Part shown: in pieces, positions 9,125 to 17,303 of the stretch
Layout: the number at the start of each line of letters is the position of its first letter
Position numbering within the stretch: position 1 is the stretch's first letter
Assembly: GCA_019747875.1 (NCBI GenBank)
Contig: JAIEQI010000016.1
Location: 1 to 61,666 of the forward strand
Length of the DNA: 61,666 nucleotides
Direction: 5' to 3'
DNA from: Candidatus Obscuribacterales bacterium
GTDB taxonomy: Bacteria; Cyanobacteriota; Vampirovibrionia; Obscuribacterales; Obscuribacteraceae
Made by a program: the position numbers and the translations under genes
The notes under the pieces: generated by a model
What the model was told of the DNA's origin: nothing
Databases searched by the model: none
The model's input: only the letters and a program-made list of their open reading frames with translations

Positions 9125-10351
9125 ATGTTTAACCGTGTACTAATTCTCTCAGCATCCGCCGGCGCAGGACATGTTCGCGCTGGTGAGGCGCTCGAAAAGG
9201 CTTTCCTCGAAAAAGGAGTGGCTAAAGAAGTTCGTCACGTAGATGCGTTGCAATTTACAAGCCCCATGGTACGAACTATATATTCCAAAGGCTATATAAA
9301 CATGGTCAATCGAGCACCGACTGTGCTCGGGATTTTGTATGATACTGCTGACAAACCCTGGAAGGAAGAGAACCGGCGATTGATGTTCGATCGCTTGAAC
9401 ACCCTGCCTCTTGTTCGCTTGTTGAAAAAGTATGCACCTGATCTGGTCGTCTGCACCCACTTTTTGCCGGCTGAAATAATTTCCTGGTTACTTTGCAAAA
9501 AGAAGATCGATACCAGACACTCGATCGTCGTAACTGACTTTGACATGCACGCTATGTGGTTGTGCCGTCACTTTGATGACTATTTCGTCGCCCTAGATGA
9601 AACACGCGCCCACATGAAGAAACTGGGAATACCATCTGAGCGAGTATGCGTATCAGGCATTCCAATCGATCCAATTTTTGCTGAGCAAAAGGACAAATTA
9701 GAGATGCGCTTGAAATACGGCTTGGATCCAAATCTACCCGTAATTCTCTTGTCCGCTGGCGGGTTCGGTGTCGGCCCAATCGAGGAAATGCTTCGACATC
9801 TCGATCACATGGAGCACAGCGCACAAATTGTAGCGCTATGTGGACGCAACGCCAAGTTGAAGAACAGGCTAGAAAGCTTCCCCACGAACAACATTATTAT
9901 CAAGCCTGTTGCACACACAAATCATATGGATGAGTACATGTCTGCGTCAGACATTCTGCTGGGCAAACCTGGGGGTCTCACCAGCTCTGAAGCCCTGGCA
10001 AAAGGATTGGTTTTCGTCGTGGTCAACCCAATTCCTGGACAAGAGGAGCGCAATTCAGATCATCTTCTGGAACAAGGAGTGGCCATTCGCTGCAACAACT
10101 TGCCAGCATTGGCTTTTAAGATTGATCGGCTTCTGGATGACCAGGAGAAATTCGAGCGCATGAGGGAAAGCTCCGCACAAATGGGCAATCCGACAGCCGC
10201 GATGGATATCGTCGAGCACATCGTAAACACGGAAAGAGTATCAACGCTCAACGATTATGACGGAAGACACAGTTGCGAACCCTTCATTAAGCTACCGATT
10301 TCAGGACGCAACATCCGCTGGCCACGCAAGAAAGCGATTCATGGTGCATAG
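9125..10351 (+). CDS. GT28-family glycolipid synthase (MGDG synthase / UgtP-like)
   Basis: 408 residues; the ATG follows GAGGT with a four-base gap. The N-terminus (ILSASAGAGHVRAGEAL) and the donor-binding segment LGKPGGLTSSEAL are typical of the MGDG-synthase/UgtP/MurG-like family, which transfers galactose or glucose from a UDP-sugar to diacylglycerol at the inner face of the membrane. Family homology ends near residue 370 (DIVEHIVN). The last ~38 residues are atypical, basic, and run into the degraded hydrolase region downstream, so the original stop may have been lost. In a cyanobacterial relative this enzyme would make membrane glycolipids. Confidence 0.9.
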   Translation: MFNRVLILSASAGAGHVRAGEALEKAFLEKGVAKEVRHVDALQFTSPMVRTIYSKGYINMVNRAPTVLGILYDTADKPWKEENRRLMFDRLNTLPLVRLLKKYAPDLVVCTHFLPAEIISWLLCKKKIDTRHSIVVTDFDMHAMWLCRHFDDYFVALDETRAHMKKLGIPSERVCVSGIPIDPIFAEQKDKLEMRLKYGLDPNLPVILLSAGGFGVGPIEEMLRHLDHMEHSAQIVALCGRNAKLKNRLESFPTNNIIIKPVAHTNHMDEYMSASDILLGKPGGLTSSEALAKGLVFVVVNPIPGQEERNSDHLLEQGVAIRCNNLPALAFKIDRLLDDQEKFERMRESSAQMGNPTAAMDIVEHIVNTERVSTLNDYDGRHSCEPFIKLPISGRNIRWPRKKAIHGA

Positions 10352-10389
10352 CAAAAATCCTCTCGTGTATCACTCGAGCCTGTATCAGC

Positions 10390-10731
10390 TCAGCAATACT
10401 TCTGCAGTCAGGACTTACTTCGTTACCAGATGTTGCCGGCGATGGCATTGTTATGCTGAAACTCTACCCCGAATGGGTGTTTCCTGATCCGCACTTCGAC
10501 ACCAAAAATATTATTGCGAAACTTCATGGACCGATGTTGATCATGCATGGAGAAAAGGATCGCCTGATTCCCGTTCATCACGGCCATGAACTTTTCGCAC
10601 TTGCTCAAGAGCCTAAAGAATTGGTACTAATTCCGAACGCAGGTCACAATGATATGTTGAGCGCCGACGAGAAAATCTTTTCGGACGCACTAACGCAATT
10701 TCTAAGTGCCGAAGCAAGGTCGCCTAAATAG
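10390..10731 (+). pseudogene. C-terminal remnant of an alpha/beta hydrolase
   Basis: The frame is open from a stop at 10288. From about 10390 it resembles the last ~110 residues of a BEM46/YfhR-type alpha/beta hydrolase: a strand and SGLTSLPDVA, then HFDTKNIIAKL, LIMHGEKDRLIP with the acid Asp, and PNAGHND with the catalytic His. The nucleophile-elbow (GxSxGG) half is absent. Upstream bases in three frames show no clean match. An internal ATG at 10453 could start a 92-residue product, but it would lack the Ser nucleophile. The remnant abuts the extended tail of the glycosyltransferase, which suggests a deletion joined the two. Confidence 0.6.
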
Positions 10732-10869
10732 CGGCGCCTTCGTTACATACTTTCTGAGGAAGCTTCCATAGTTTCTCCTCAATCTCCATTTTGAACACAA
10801 GCATAAATCTTATGATGGTGCTAAGCGCAAGAGAGCAACTGAGTGGACAGATCCATCAGGAGGCAACTA

Positions 10870-11598
10870 ATGTTCAGTTTAAGCCGGTGGTGCGCTGCCA
10901 CCATTATTCTCGTTTCCACAATGGCGCCGGTTTGCGCGCAAGAAACGAAATCGGAGTCCACGATTCTTTCCGAATGGAAACATACAGCACGACAAACTGC
11001 GGTTGGCAATCAGCTGATCCAAATTCTCAACTCGGCAAACGGGATACTAGCCCGAACACCTAAACACAAACAATCACTATACATGCGCGGCTATCTTCTC
11101 GGCGTCGTCGGATGCACTGGGTCTGCAATAATGGATCTGACGAAGGCTATCGAAGCAGATCCAAGCTACGCCGCAGCATACACTGAACGCGCAATTTGCT
11201 ACATGGACCTTAAACAGTTTGACAAAGCAAAAGTCGATCTCGACCGCGCAGTTCTACTAAACCCTCGTTCGGGCGATGCACGATTTGCCCGCGGAAAGGT
11301 ACTGCTAGAAATGAATCGGCCCAATCAAGCAGTTAGCGATTTATCAGCCTGCACAACATTGGCTTTTAGCCCCGCATTGCCTGGCGAGCTACCCGCCAAC
11401 TTTTATGGAGCGCCGGAATATTACTTAGGCGCATGCTACGAAGCGATGGAGCATCATGACACCGCCTTGAAATATTATAAGTCCAGTATCAAGGCGCCAC
11501 GGCTCGGTGGTTCAGGATACATTCATCGATATTCGGATCAACCGCTGGATGCGAAGTATCGAGTAGCACTTTATGAAGGCAGTTCACACCAGAACTAA
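10870..11598 (+). CDS. Secreted TPR protein
   Basis: 242 residues from the ATG at 10870, chosen because AGGAGG lies just upstream and because it yields a clean signal peptide (MFSLSRWCAATIILVSTMAP, then VCAQ). An in-frame start at 10843 is nine codons longer. The mature part contains at least three TPR units, including AIEADPSYAAAYTERAICYM and AVLLNPRSGDARFARG, and a last unit near ALKYYKSSIK. It is probably a periplasmic scaffold. No enzymatic motif is visible. It stands alone, with 138 bases upstream and 268 downstream free of genes. Confidence 0.82.
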   Translation: MFSLSRWCAATIILVSTMAPVCAQETKSESTILSEWKHTARQTAVGNQLIQILNSANGILARTPKHKQSLYMRGYLLGVVGCTGSAIMDLTKAIEADPSYAAAYTERAICYMDLKQFDKAKVDLDRAVLLNPRSGDARFARGKVLLEMNRPNQAVSDLSACTTLAFSPALPGELPANFYGAPEYYLGACYEAMEHHDTALKYYKSSIKAPRLGGSGYIHRYSDQPLDAKYRVALYEGSSHQN

Positions 11599-11866
11599 GC
11601 CCCATTTTGAACTCTGCTCGCGAGGCATTCGCAGGATCATATGTCATTGTTTGCAAGGACAAGATCCAGGCTAACGTGTATTGCGATCATTTCAGCAGCT
11701 CGAGCGATTAGCGTCGAGACCTGATTGCTGTTGTAGCCTTCTTCTTAAGTTTTTGGGGATCAGGCGGGCAGTTTTGCGTCCGGGTCGTTCAAGCGGGTCC
11801 GGGAGCGCTACGGGGTATAAGAGAAAGGACAGCGAAAAAACCTCATGAACAGCAAAGGGAAGAACA
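11599..11866. other. Intergenic region, nothing recognised except a possible -10 box
   Basis: There is no gene here. A TATAAG at about 11816-11821 lies 45 bases before the GTG start at 11867 and could be a -10 element. I saw no matching -35 that I trust and no strong hairpin. Confidence 0.3.
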
Positions 11867-13051
11867 GTGAGCTCAGACACAGAGAAGACACCGCAGAAGA
11901 AAGAAAATGCACTCATAAGCAGTCTTTTCGCCGATGATGACGATGAGAACTATACGTTTAAGGACGAAGGTCCCGCCTCCCTGGATGCATTTTTTTCGGC
12001 AGCTCTGCAGGATGCTCAAGAGGAAGAGAGTTCCGATCCGGCTGCAAAAGTTTTTGAGGATGAGTCGGTTCTAGACTCCGAATTGGATAGGGCTTTTAAT
12101 GAGCTTGTTGAAAAAGCTGAGAAACCCGATAAGGCTTCAACTCAAACCGTTGAAAAGACAGACAAGACAGTAAAGCCCGAAAAGTCCTCAGCTCAGGCTC
12201 CTGAAGATACGGACAAGTCCGACAAGATGGACAAGTCCGACAAGGCAGAAAAGCCAGATAAGGCTGATGTACGCGATAATGATTATCCGTCCGATACGGA
12301 AATATCCCGGACAATTTCTAAGACGCCTGATGAAAAGGCTGAAAAACGCGATAAGACGCGCGATGAAGGAAGTTCCAATACTGATTTTTCTAAGCCTGCA
12401 TGGAAGGATTCTGCGATTCCGGACTGGTGCGCTGCAGTATCTTTCCCCGAGCTTGACAGCTTCAATTCTGAACTTGCTACGCTAAAAAAGGAAGTCTCTG
12501 AAACTAGAGCCAAAATCGATAAATCTTACGAAACGGTGAGTAGGATTACTGATCTCAAGAATGCTCTTTTATCAATGAGTGGGTCCAGGTTAAATCATAG
12601 CTGCTGTGTCGTGTTTGAAGAACTTGGTTGGTCAGTTCAGATGTCTTCGGATCAACCCAATGAGATTTGGCTGAAAGTAGACAACGAAATTCGCGCAATT
12701 GTTAGGATTGTTTCTTCATCCGAACAGGCTGATTCGCTTGAACTTGCAAATCTTGCAAAATCAGTCATTAGACATTGGGACAAGTATGACTTCGAACCTA
12801 AAGGCATATTGTTAGCTAGCACGTTTATGAACAAAAGTCCGCAGGAGCGCTCTCACGATAGTTTCACCAAGCCGATGACTTATTTTGCTGAACGAAGAAA
12901 TCTATGCCTCTTAACTTGCACGCAGCTATTATCGATTTACCTGGGAGTCTATTCAGGGTCCGCTCAGAGAAAAACGATCTGCAAGAATTTGCTCAGCAAT
13001 GCAGGAGCGATGCCTGCTTGGACGCTAGATTCAATGAGAATCGATGACTAA
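11867..13051 (+). CDS. Acidic/Lys-rich protein with a restriction-endonuclease-like C-terminal domain
   Basis: 394 residues from a GTG preceded by AAGGGA. Residues 1-170 are very polar, with DK/EKPDK/KSDK micro-repeats between about 85 and 140. A short coiled coil (about 195-225) precedes a C-terminal domain of about 160 residues: FEELGWSVQ, IWLKVDNEIRAIVRI, then KGILLASTF, SPQERSHDSF and LCLLTCTQLLSIY. That order resembles PD-(D/E)XK-like domains in which a conserved 'KGIL..N....ER...F......LLTT..L' end follows the nuclease core. The catalytic Asp/Glu-x-Lys is not clear here, so it may be an inactive or binding version. No signal peptide; cytoplasmic. Confidence 0.75.
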   Translation: MSSDTEKTPQKKENALISSLFADDDDENYTFKDEGPASLDAFFSAALQDAQEEESSDPAAKVFEDESVLDSELDRAFNELVEKAEKPDKASTQTVEKTDKTVKPEKSSAQAPEDTDKSDKMDKSDKAEKPDKADVRDNDYPSDTEISRTISKTPDEKAEKRDKTRDEGSSNTDFSKPAWKDSAIPDWCAAVSFPELDSFNSELATLKKEVSETRAKIDKSYETVSRITDLKNALLSMSGSRLNHSCCVVFEELGWSVQMSSDQPNEIWLKVDNEIRAIVRIVSSSEQADSLELANLAKSVIRHWDKYDFEPKGILLASTFMNKSPQERSHDSFTKPMTYFAERRNLCLLTCTQLLSIYLGVYSGSAQRKTICKNLLSNAGAMPAWTLDSMRIDD

Positions 13052-13072
13052 TTAAGTGCAGCTGTATGGAGC

Positions 13073-13089
13073 GCGGACGTCCCGTCCGC
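13073..13089. repeat. REP-like palindrome, family A
   Basis: GCGGACG/CGTCCGC arms of 7 bp around TCC, preceded by TATGGAGC. The same core recurs at 15562-15580, 15595-15611, 36521-36537 (variant), 36637-36653 and 36708-36724. It lies just after the stop of the gene at 11867. Confidence 0.85.
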
Positions 13090-13128
13090 TTCGAATTGAT
13101 GTTCTGATCTCTATAGAACCAAAATTAG

Positions 13129-13153
13129 GATTCTGGGGAGAGATCCCAGAGTC
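13129..13153. other. Hairpin upstream of the Cys-rich protein gene
   Basis: GATTCTGGG pairs with CCCAGAGTC (9 bp with one G-T wobble) around a 7-base loop. It sits 75 bases before the ATG at 13227. It could be the terminator stem of the preceding gene without a T-run, or a leader element. Confidence 0.35.
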
Positions 13154-13226
13154 TAGTCATCTTGGCATGAAATTGTGCGAAAATTTGCCGGGATCCTTTT
13201 GCGACCAAAATTTTCGGAGAGGCTAA

Positions 13227-13676
13227 ATGAAGAAATTCTTGACGTGGTTCATGTGCTTGGTGCTCTTGGGCTTTTGCGGACAGCAAGGATGGATGCCAAA
13301 TGCGGCATCAGCCAAGGATGAAGTAAAGGAAGTGACAATGCAGTCCTGCATCGAAAGATGCAAAAAATGCCAAAAGGTTTGCGAAGACACACTGGCATAC
13401 TGCAAGAAAAAAGGCGGCAAACTAGCTGAGAAAGAGAATCTGAACGCATTGCAGGATTGCATAGCATCTTGCAAATTGAGCGCCGATTATATGACGCGCG
13501 CTTCAGCGAACCATATGAAGTCCTGCGAGTTTTGCAGTGAGATCTGCAAGAAGTGCGCCGAAGCCTGCGAGAAGTTCAAAGGCGACAAGCAGATGGAGAA
13601 ATGCGCGGAAGAATGCCGCACATGCGAAGAGTCCTGCCGAAAAATGGCATCCGGCCACGCAAACCATAAAATGTAG
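13227..13676 (+). CDS. Exported Cys-rich four-helix copper-storage-like protein (Csp/DUF326)
   Basis: 149 residues; the ATG follows GGAGAGG. The N-terminus is a Sec-type signal ending near NAASA. The mature part has 16 Cys, mostly in CxxxC or CxxC spacing on predicted helices (CIERCKKC, CEFCSEICKKC, CAEECRTCEESC), plus Met and His near the ends. Csp proteins are four-helix bundles that line their core with Cys to hold many Cu(I) ions. Csp1 is exported and supplies or sequesters copper. This assignment is by pattern. A ferredoxin-like 'four-helix bundle copper-binding' label is equivalent. There is no copper regulator or ATPase beside it. Confidence 0.85.
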   Translation: MKKFLTWFMCLVLLGFCGQQGWMPNAASAKDEVKEVTMQSCIERCKKCQKVCEDTLAYCKKKGGKLAEKENLNALQDCIASCKLSADYMTRASANHMKSCEFCSEICKKCAEACEKFKGDKQMEKCAEECRTCEESCRKMASGHANHKM

Positions 13677-13693
13677 GGGGATTTCAAGCGCCG

Positions 13694-13708
13694 AAGTCTG
13701 CTAGACTT
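13694..13708. promoter_or_regulatory. 15-bp palindrome, candidate Lrp/AsnC operator
   Basis: AAGTCTGCTAGACTT has 6-bp perfect arms around GCT and ends 7 bases before the ATG of the Lrp/AsnC gene. Lrp-family sites are typically 15-bp palindromes and these regulators often repress themselves. The assignment rests on position and symmetry only. Confidence 0.4.
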
Positions 13709-13715
13709 AGCGACT

Positions 13716-14207
13716 ATGGCAGTCGATACTCTCGAAATTTTGAATATTCTCGCGCGTGATGCGCGAACAACAGCCGAAACCATCGCCCAGATGGTCGGCT
13801 GTTCTGTTTCTGAAGTCACAGAAATCATAAAACACTGCGAAGACTCTGGCATCATTAAACGTTATATGACCGTTGTTGATTGGGAGAAAGCCGGCGTAGA
13901 GAGAGTCATTGCTTTTATTGATGTGAATGTGCGCCCAGCCAGAGATGTCGGTTTCGATGCCATTGCTTTGCGAATCGCACGATATCCACAGGTGCAATCA
14001 GTTTGGCTGGTATCTGGTGGAAGCGACCTGCGCTTGGCTGTCGAAGCACCAAATTTACGCGAACTGGCCAATTTCGTTGCAGAAAAGATTGCCACTATAG
14101 ATGGTGTAACAGGTACCGTTACGCACTTCCTGCTCCGCAGGTACAAAGAAGAACAAGTTCTATTTGTCGATACAGATACCGACAATCGACTAATCGTTGC
14201 TCCTTAG
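13716..14207 (+). CDS. Lrp/AsnC-family transcriptional regulator
   Basis: 163 residues. Residues 1-50 form the winged helix-turn-helix (ILNILARDARTTAETIAQMV, then VSEVTEIIKHCEDSGIIKRY). The RAM effector-binding domain follows from about residue 60 to 140, with the Gly-rich loop at VSGGSDLRLAVE. The C-terminus extends about 20 residues past the usual end. The family binds amino acids and controls their metabolism as octamers or dimers. The aminotransferase gene starts 7 bases after the stop, so the two are surely co-transcribed. Such Lrp-aminotransferase pairs are common, and the regulator probably senses the enzyme's substrate or product. Confidence 0.93.
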   Translation: MAVDTLEILNILARDARTTAETIAQMVGCSVSEVTEIIKHCEDSGIIKRYMTVVDWEKAGVERVIAFIDVNVRPARDVGFDAIALRIARYPQVQSVWLVSGGSDLRLAVEAPNLRELANFVAEKIATIDGVTGTVTHFLLRRYKEEQVLFVDTDTDNRLIVAP

Positions 14208-14214
14208 GTGAACT

Positions 14215-15438
14215 ATGGTGCAGCAAAGATCTGGAGAGAAATCCAATAACGAAGCTGCTGGTGAATCCGAGGCTCGGCTGAAGAGTCTTTCACACTCAGC
14301 TGCTACGATTCCCTTTTCCGGCATTCGTCGATTCTTCGACATTGCGTCAAAGATGGAAGATGTTGTTTCCCTTGGTGTAGGCGAGCCTGACTTTGCCACA
14401 CCGTGGAGCGTGAGAGAATCCGCCATTTATTCGTTGGAACGCGGACAAACCACCTACACATCGAACTTAGGACTACCTGAGTTACGGCGGGAGATCAGCA
14501 AACATCTTGAGCGACTCTACAAGGTCAGCTACGATCCGGAGAAGGAAGTGCTGGTTACCGTAGGAGTTTCAGAAGGGCTGGATCTGGCAGCTCGTGCTAT
14601 TCTCGATCCCGGCGATGAAGTGCTAATTCCAGAGCCTTGTTATGTTTCATACAAGCCATGCGTATCATTAGCTGGTGGCATTCCGGTTAGTGTGCCGACT
14701 TACGCAGAGAAGAAATTTCTGCTCGACAAAAACGATCTAGCAAGCAGAACTACTTCTAAAACCAAAGCTATTTTGATTGGCTATCCATCCAATCCGACTG
14801 GGGCCGTGATGCCAAAAGACAAGTTGGAAGACCTGGTAAGCTTTGCGTGTGAACGCGGACTCTACATCATTAGTGATGAGATCTACGATCGCTTGGTTTA
14901 TGAAGGTGAACATACTTGCGTTGCTTCGCTGCCTGGTGCTTACGAAAGAACGATCACGCTAAACGGATTCTCCAAGTCTTATGCAATGACTGGTTGGCGA
15001 ATAGGCTATGCGTGCGCAGCACCCAGCATCATTACTTTGATGATGAAGATTCACTCGTACACAATGTTATGTGCACCAATCACAGGGCAGAAAGCAGCGA
15101 TTGAAGCTCTCAGACATGGCGATAGCGCAGTAGCCGACATGGTCGAACAATACAATCAGAGGCGCAGATTGATCGTAGATCAACTTAACGCCATCGGACT
15201 GAAGTGCCATATGCCAGAAGGTGCATTCTACGCCTTTCCGAACATAACAAGTACAGGACTGAGTTCGGAAGAATTTGCTGAACAGCTCCTGATGAAGGAA
15301 CGCGTGGCGGTCGCACCCGGCACCGCCTTTGGTGCTGGTGGCGAAGGACATGTCCGCTGCTCTTACGCAACTGGAATCGAACGAATCGAAGAAGCACTCC
15401 GCCGCATGGGACGTTTTGTAGAGAGCCTTCGAGAGTAA
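14215..15438 (+). CDS. PLP-dependent aminotransferase, class I/II (aspartate/aromatic type)
   Basis: 407 residues with a normal fold-type I layout. VGEPDFATP lies near the start, the conserved YPSNPTGAV segment in the middle, SDEIYDRLVY contains the PLP-binding Asp and Tyr, and SKSYAMTGWR contains the Schiff-base Lys254. An Arg in the C-terminal segment (VRCSYAT) would bind the substrate carboxylate. It is closest in look to the AspC/PatA-like branch that uses 2-oxoglutarate. The first ~25 residues are a polar extension. It forms an operon with the Lrp/AsnC regulator just upstream. The true substrate (Asp, aromatic or another amino acid) cannot be decided from sequence. Confidence 0.94.
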   Translation: MVQQRSGEKSNNEAAGESEARLKSLSHSAATIPFSGIRRFFDIASKMEDVVSLGVGEPDFATPWSVRESAIYSLERGQTTYTSNLGLPELRREISKHLERLYKVSYDPEKEVLVTVGVSEGLDLAARAILDPGDEVLIPEPCYVSYKPCVSLAGGIPVSVPTYAEKKFLLDKNDLASRTTSKTKAILIGYPSNPTGAVMPKDKLEDLVSFACERGLYIISDEIYDRLVYEGEHTCVASLPGAYERTITLNGFSKSYAMTGWRIGYACAAPSIITLMMKIHSYTMLCAPITGQKAAIEALRHGDSAVADMVEQYNQRRRLIVDQLNAIGLKCHMPEGAFYAFPNITSTGLSSEEFAEQLLMKERVAVAPGTAFGAGGEGHVRCSYATGIERIEEALRRMGRFVESLRE

Positions 15439-15561
15439 ACACTTAGAAAGTCCTGGCTCGTAAGTTATTTAAAAAGGCCAGATATCAGGCAGCTTTTCAT
15501 AGATTTCACTTTAATTCAATTGCATCATTACTTACGCGAACGTCCTAGATCACGGCATTTA

Positions 15562-15611
15562 AGCGGACGAGACGTCCGCTGCCCATACTTATAGGCGGAT
15601 GGGACATCCGC
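15562..15611. repeat. Two adjacent REP-like palindromes, family A
   Basis: AGCGGACG/CGTCCGCT (15562-15580) and GCGGATG/CATCCGC (15595-15611), each with a 3-base loop. They are joined by a GCCCATACTTATAG spacer and followed by GCTCCATAC. They lie between the convergent aminotransferase and the minus-strand gene at 15795. Confidence 0.85.
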
Positions 15612-15677
15612 GCTCCATACTACGAATCTTCGAAACTAGCTGCTATCCACGCCTGCAGAAGCACCTGGAGGCGCGAC

Positions 15678-15745
15678 GCGATGCATCGCCCGAAATGAAG
15701 GGATCAGAATCTGGTATTTAAGGGGCGACGCATTGCGTCGCCCCT
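15678..15745. repeat. GGGGCGACGC-type palindromes, family B
   Basis: 15721-15745 is a near-perfect palindrome with 12-base arms, AGGGGCGACGCA and TGCGTCGCCCCT, around a single T. A decayed copy with the 12-bp core GCGATGCATCGC lies at 15678-15689. Both are in the same convergent intergenic region as the family A copies. Confidence 0.85.
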
Positions 15746-15794
15746 ACACAAAGCAAAAAGAGATCTCCCCAACTAGCTGGCGGTCGCCGGATGC

Positions 15795-17045
15795 TTAAAC
15801 CATGACCCGGTTGGGATTTGGGATCTCGAAAGGATTGTTGAATGGGTTATCCCATTGATCCTGAATCGCTTTATCGATTTGTGGTTTCAGTCTGACGGCG
15901 ATTCGCTCGACTGCATGATTATCAGGAGCATTGTAATCTAATGATTTCGAGTCAGCCAACATTTTCATCGCATCGCGGTAAAGAATCTGCGCGTCCTCGC
16001 CATTAGCCAAAGAGCTTTTGTAATCAGCTTGCGCCAGATATCCGAGTGCAACATCCCGATTCTTCTTAGCGATGAAACGTGGGTCAGTAGTCTTCGGATC
16101 GTTCAAATCCCACTTCATACGAACAAGTCCCTGTTGCCAGTCCGGTGCATTCTCACGAACTTGCCTGCGAATCTCAGCGTAGACACCCTCGACGTCATGC
16201 GCGCCGTAAATCTTTTCGAGTTTTTGTTCAACGCCAGATTGAAGCCTTTCATATTGCTTCAAGTGTGCGGTGTCCATTTTTTGCCCATCAATTACATCAC
16301 CCATATGGTTGTTGATGTAGTTACGCGCCATAACCAGATAGCCAGCCGCTGCTCTGAAGAATTTGGTAGCCTCACCGCCGAAATCGAAGTCATAGCCTTT
16401 GAACATGCGTGCCTTCTCGTGCGGCAAGGATTTCGGATCGATTCTGCTTCCTTCCTCCAAGCGGTACTCAGCAATTGATGTCGCCAACATCGCCGTGCCT
16501 CGGAAATGAGCAAGTGGCTGATGCGTTTGTTCATTCCGCATCCAATCATTCAGCATTGCTTCTAACGACACTTCGTTCTTCCGCGCCAAGGCTTTATGCG
16601 ATTCAACTGCCATCCGAAAACTTTCGTCGGTGCGAGCTGATTGATCGATCTTGAAAGAGGCAAAAGCATCCTTCACAGCATCGCCTGTTTGCCAACCTGA
16701 TGGAACACGATCCGATGGAACGGTCCGATCCGTCGAGGGAGCAGGCATTCGATCAGGCGATGGAAAATTCCAGTCGGCCGGTGCTCGTCGACTCTCTACA
16801 GGAGGGAAATCGGCGCGCCCTGGAGGGAAACCAGGACCAGGTCCCCAAGGGTTAGCTGGAGCCTTAGAAACTCGATCGACCGAATCCGGCGTATCAAAAG
16901 GATTTGATGGAAGGGGACCACGCTCCGAAAATCCCATGCGGGGAAGCGAGTCCGCAAACAGCGCACTGCTTGCATCTGCGTTTAGGGACGCATCGACTCC
17001 AGGTTTTTCCCACATGTCGCGGGAGTAGCTACTCTCATTCAGCAT
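15795..17045 (-). CDS. Pro-rich N-terminus plus helical domain, unknown function
   Basis: 416 residues from an ATG with AAGGG nine bases upstream. Residues 1-130 are rich in Pro, Ser, Arg and Asp (for example NPWGPGPGFPPGR) and are probably disordered. Residues 135-400 are mostly helical with conserved-looking aromatic spots (RMFKGYDFDFGGEATKFF, AAAGYLVMARNYINNHMGD). The tail has NPF repeats (NPFNNPFEIPNPN). No signal peptide, membrane helix or catalytic motif is visible, and no family is recognised. It is transcribed toward the aminotransferase, with the palindromic repeats between the two genes. Confidence 0.7.
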   Translation of the reverse strand: MLNESSYSRDMWEKPGVDASLNADASSALFADSLPRMGFSERGPLPSNPFDTPDSVDRVSKAPANPWGPGPGFPPGRADFPPVESRRAPADWNFPSPDRMPAPSTDRTVPSDRVPSGWQTGDAVKDAFASFKIDQSARTDESFRMAVESHKALARKNEVSLEAMLNDWMRNEQTHQPLAHFRGTAMLATSIAEYRLEEGSRIDPKSLPHEKARMFKGYDFDFGGEATKFFRAAAGYLVMARNYINNHMGDVIDGQKMDTAHLKQYERLQSGVEQKLEKIYGAHDVEGVYAEIRRQVRENAPDWQQGLVRMKWDLNDPKTTDPRFIAKKNRDVALGYLAQADYKSSLANGEDAQILYRDAMKMLADSKSLDYNAPDNHAVERIAVRLKPQIDKAIQDQWDNPFNNPFEIPNPNRVMV

Positions 17046-17303
17046 AATCGAACCCTTTTCCGTAGAGCCAGCCGTGCCAGCCTACCAATAATGCAAGAAC
17101 AACTTTCGTTGCTACAGCCCTGTTCTTGCGTACAACCCCATCCACCATATGCATATATCCGCAGTGTTACTCTGCTAGACAACAAAAGTATGTGAAATCG
17201 TTAAGGTTCGGAGTGCAGGCCGTTCTGAGGCAACTATTCTGCCAAGCGCCGATTCCCTGCGCCGAGCGTTTCATTGAAGCCGACAGTGTGAGAAAATTGC
17301 ACC

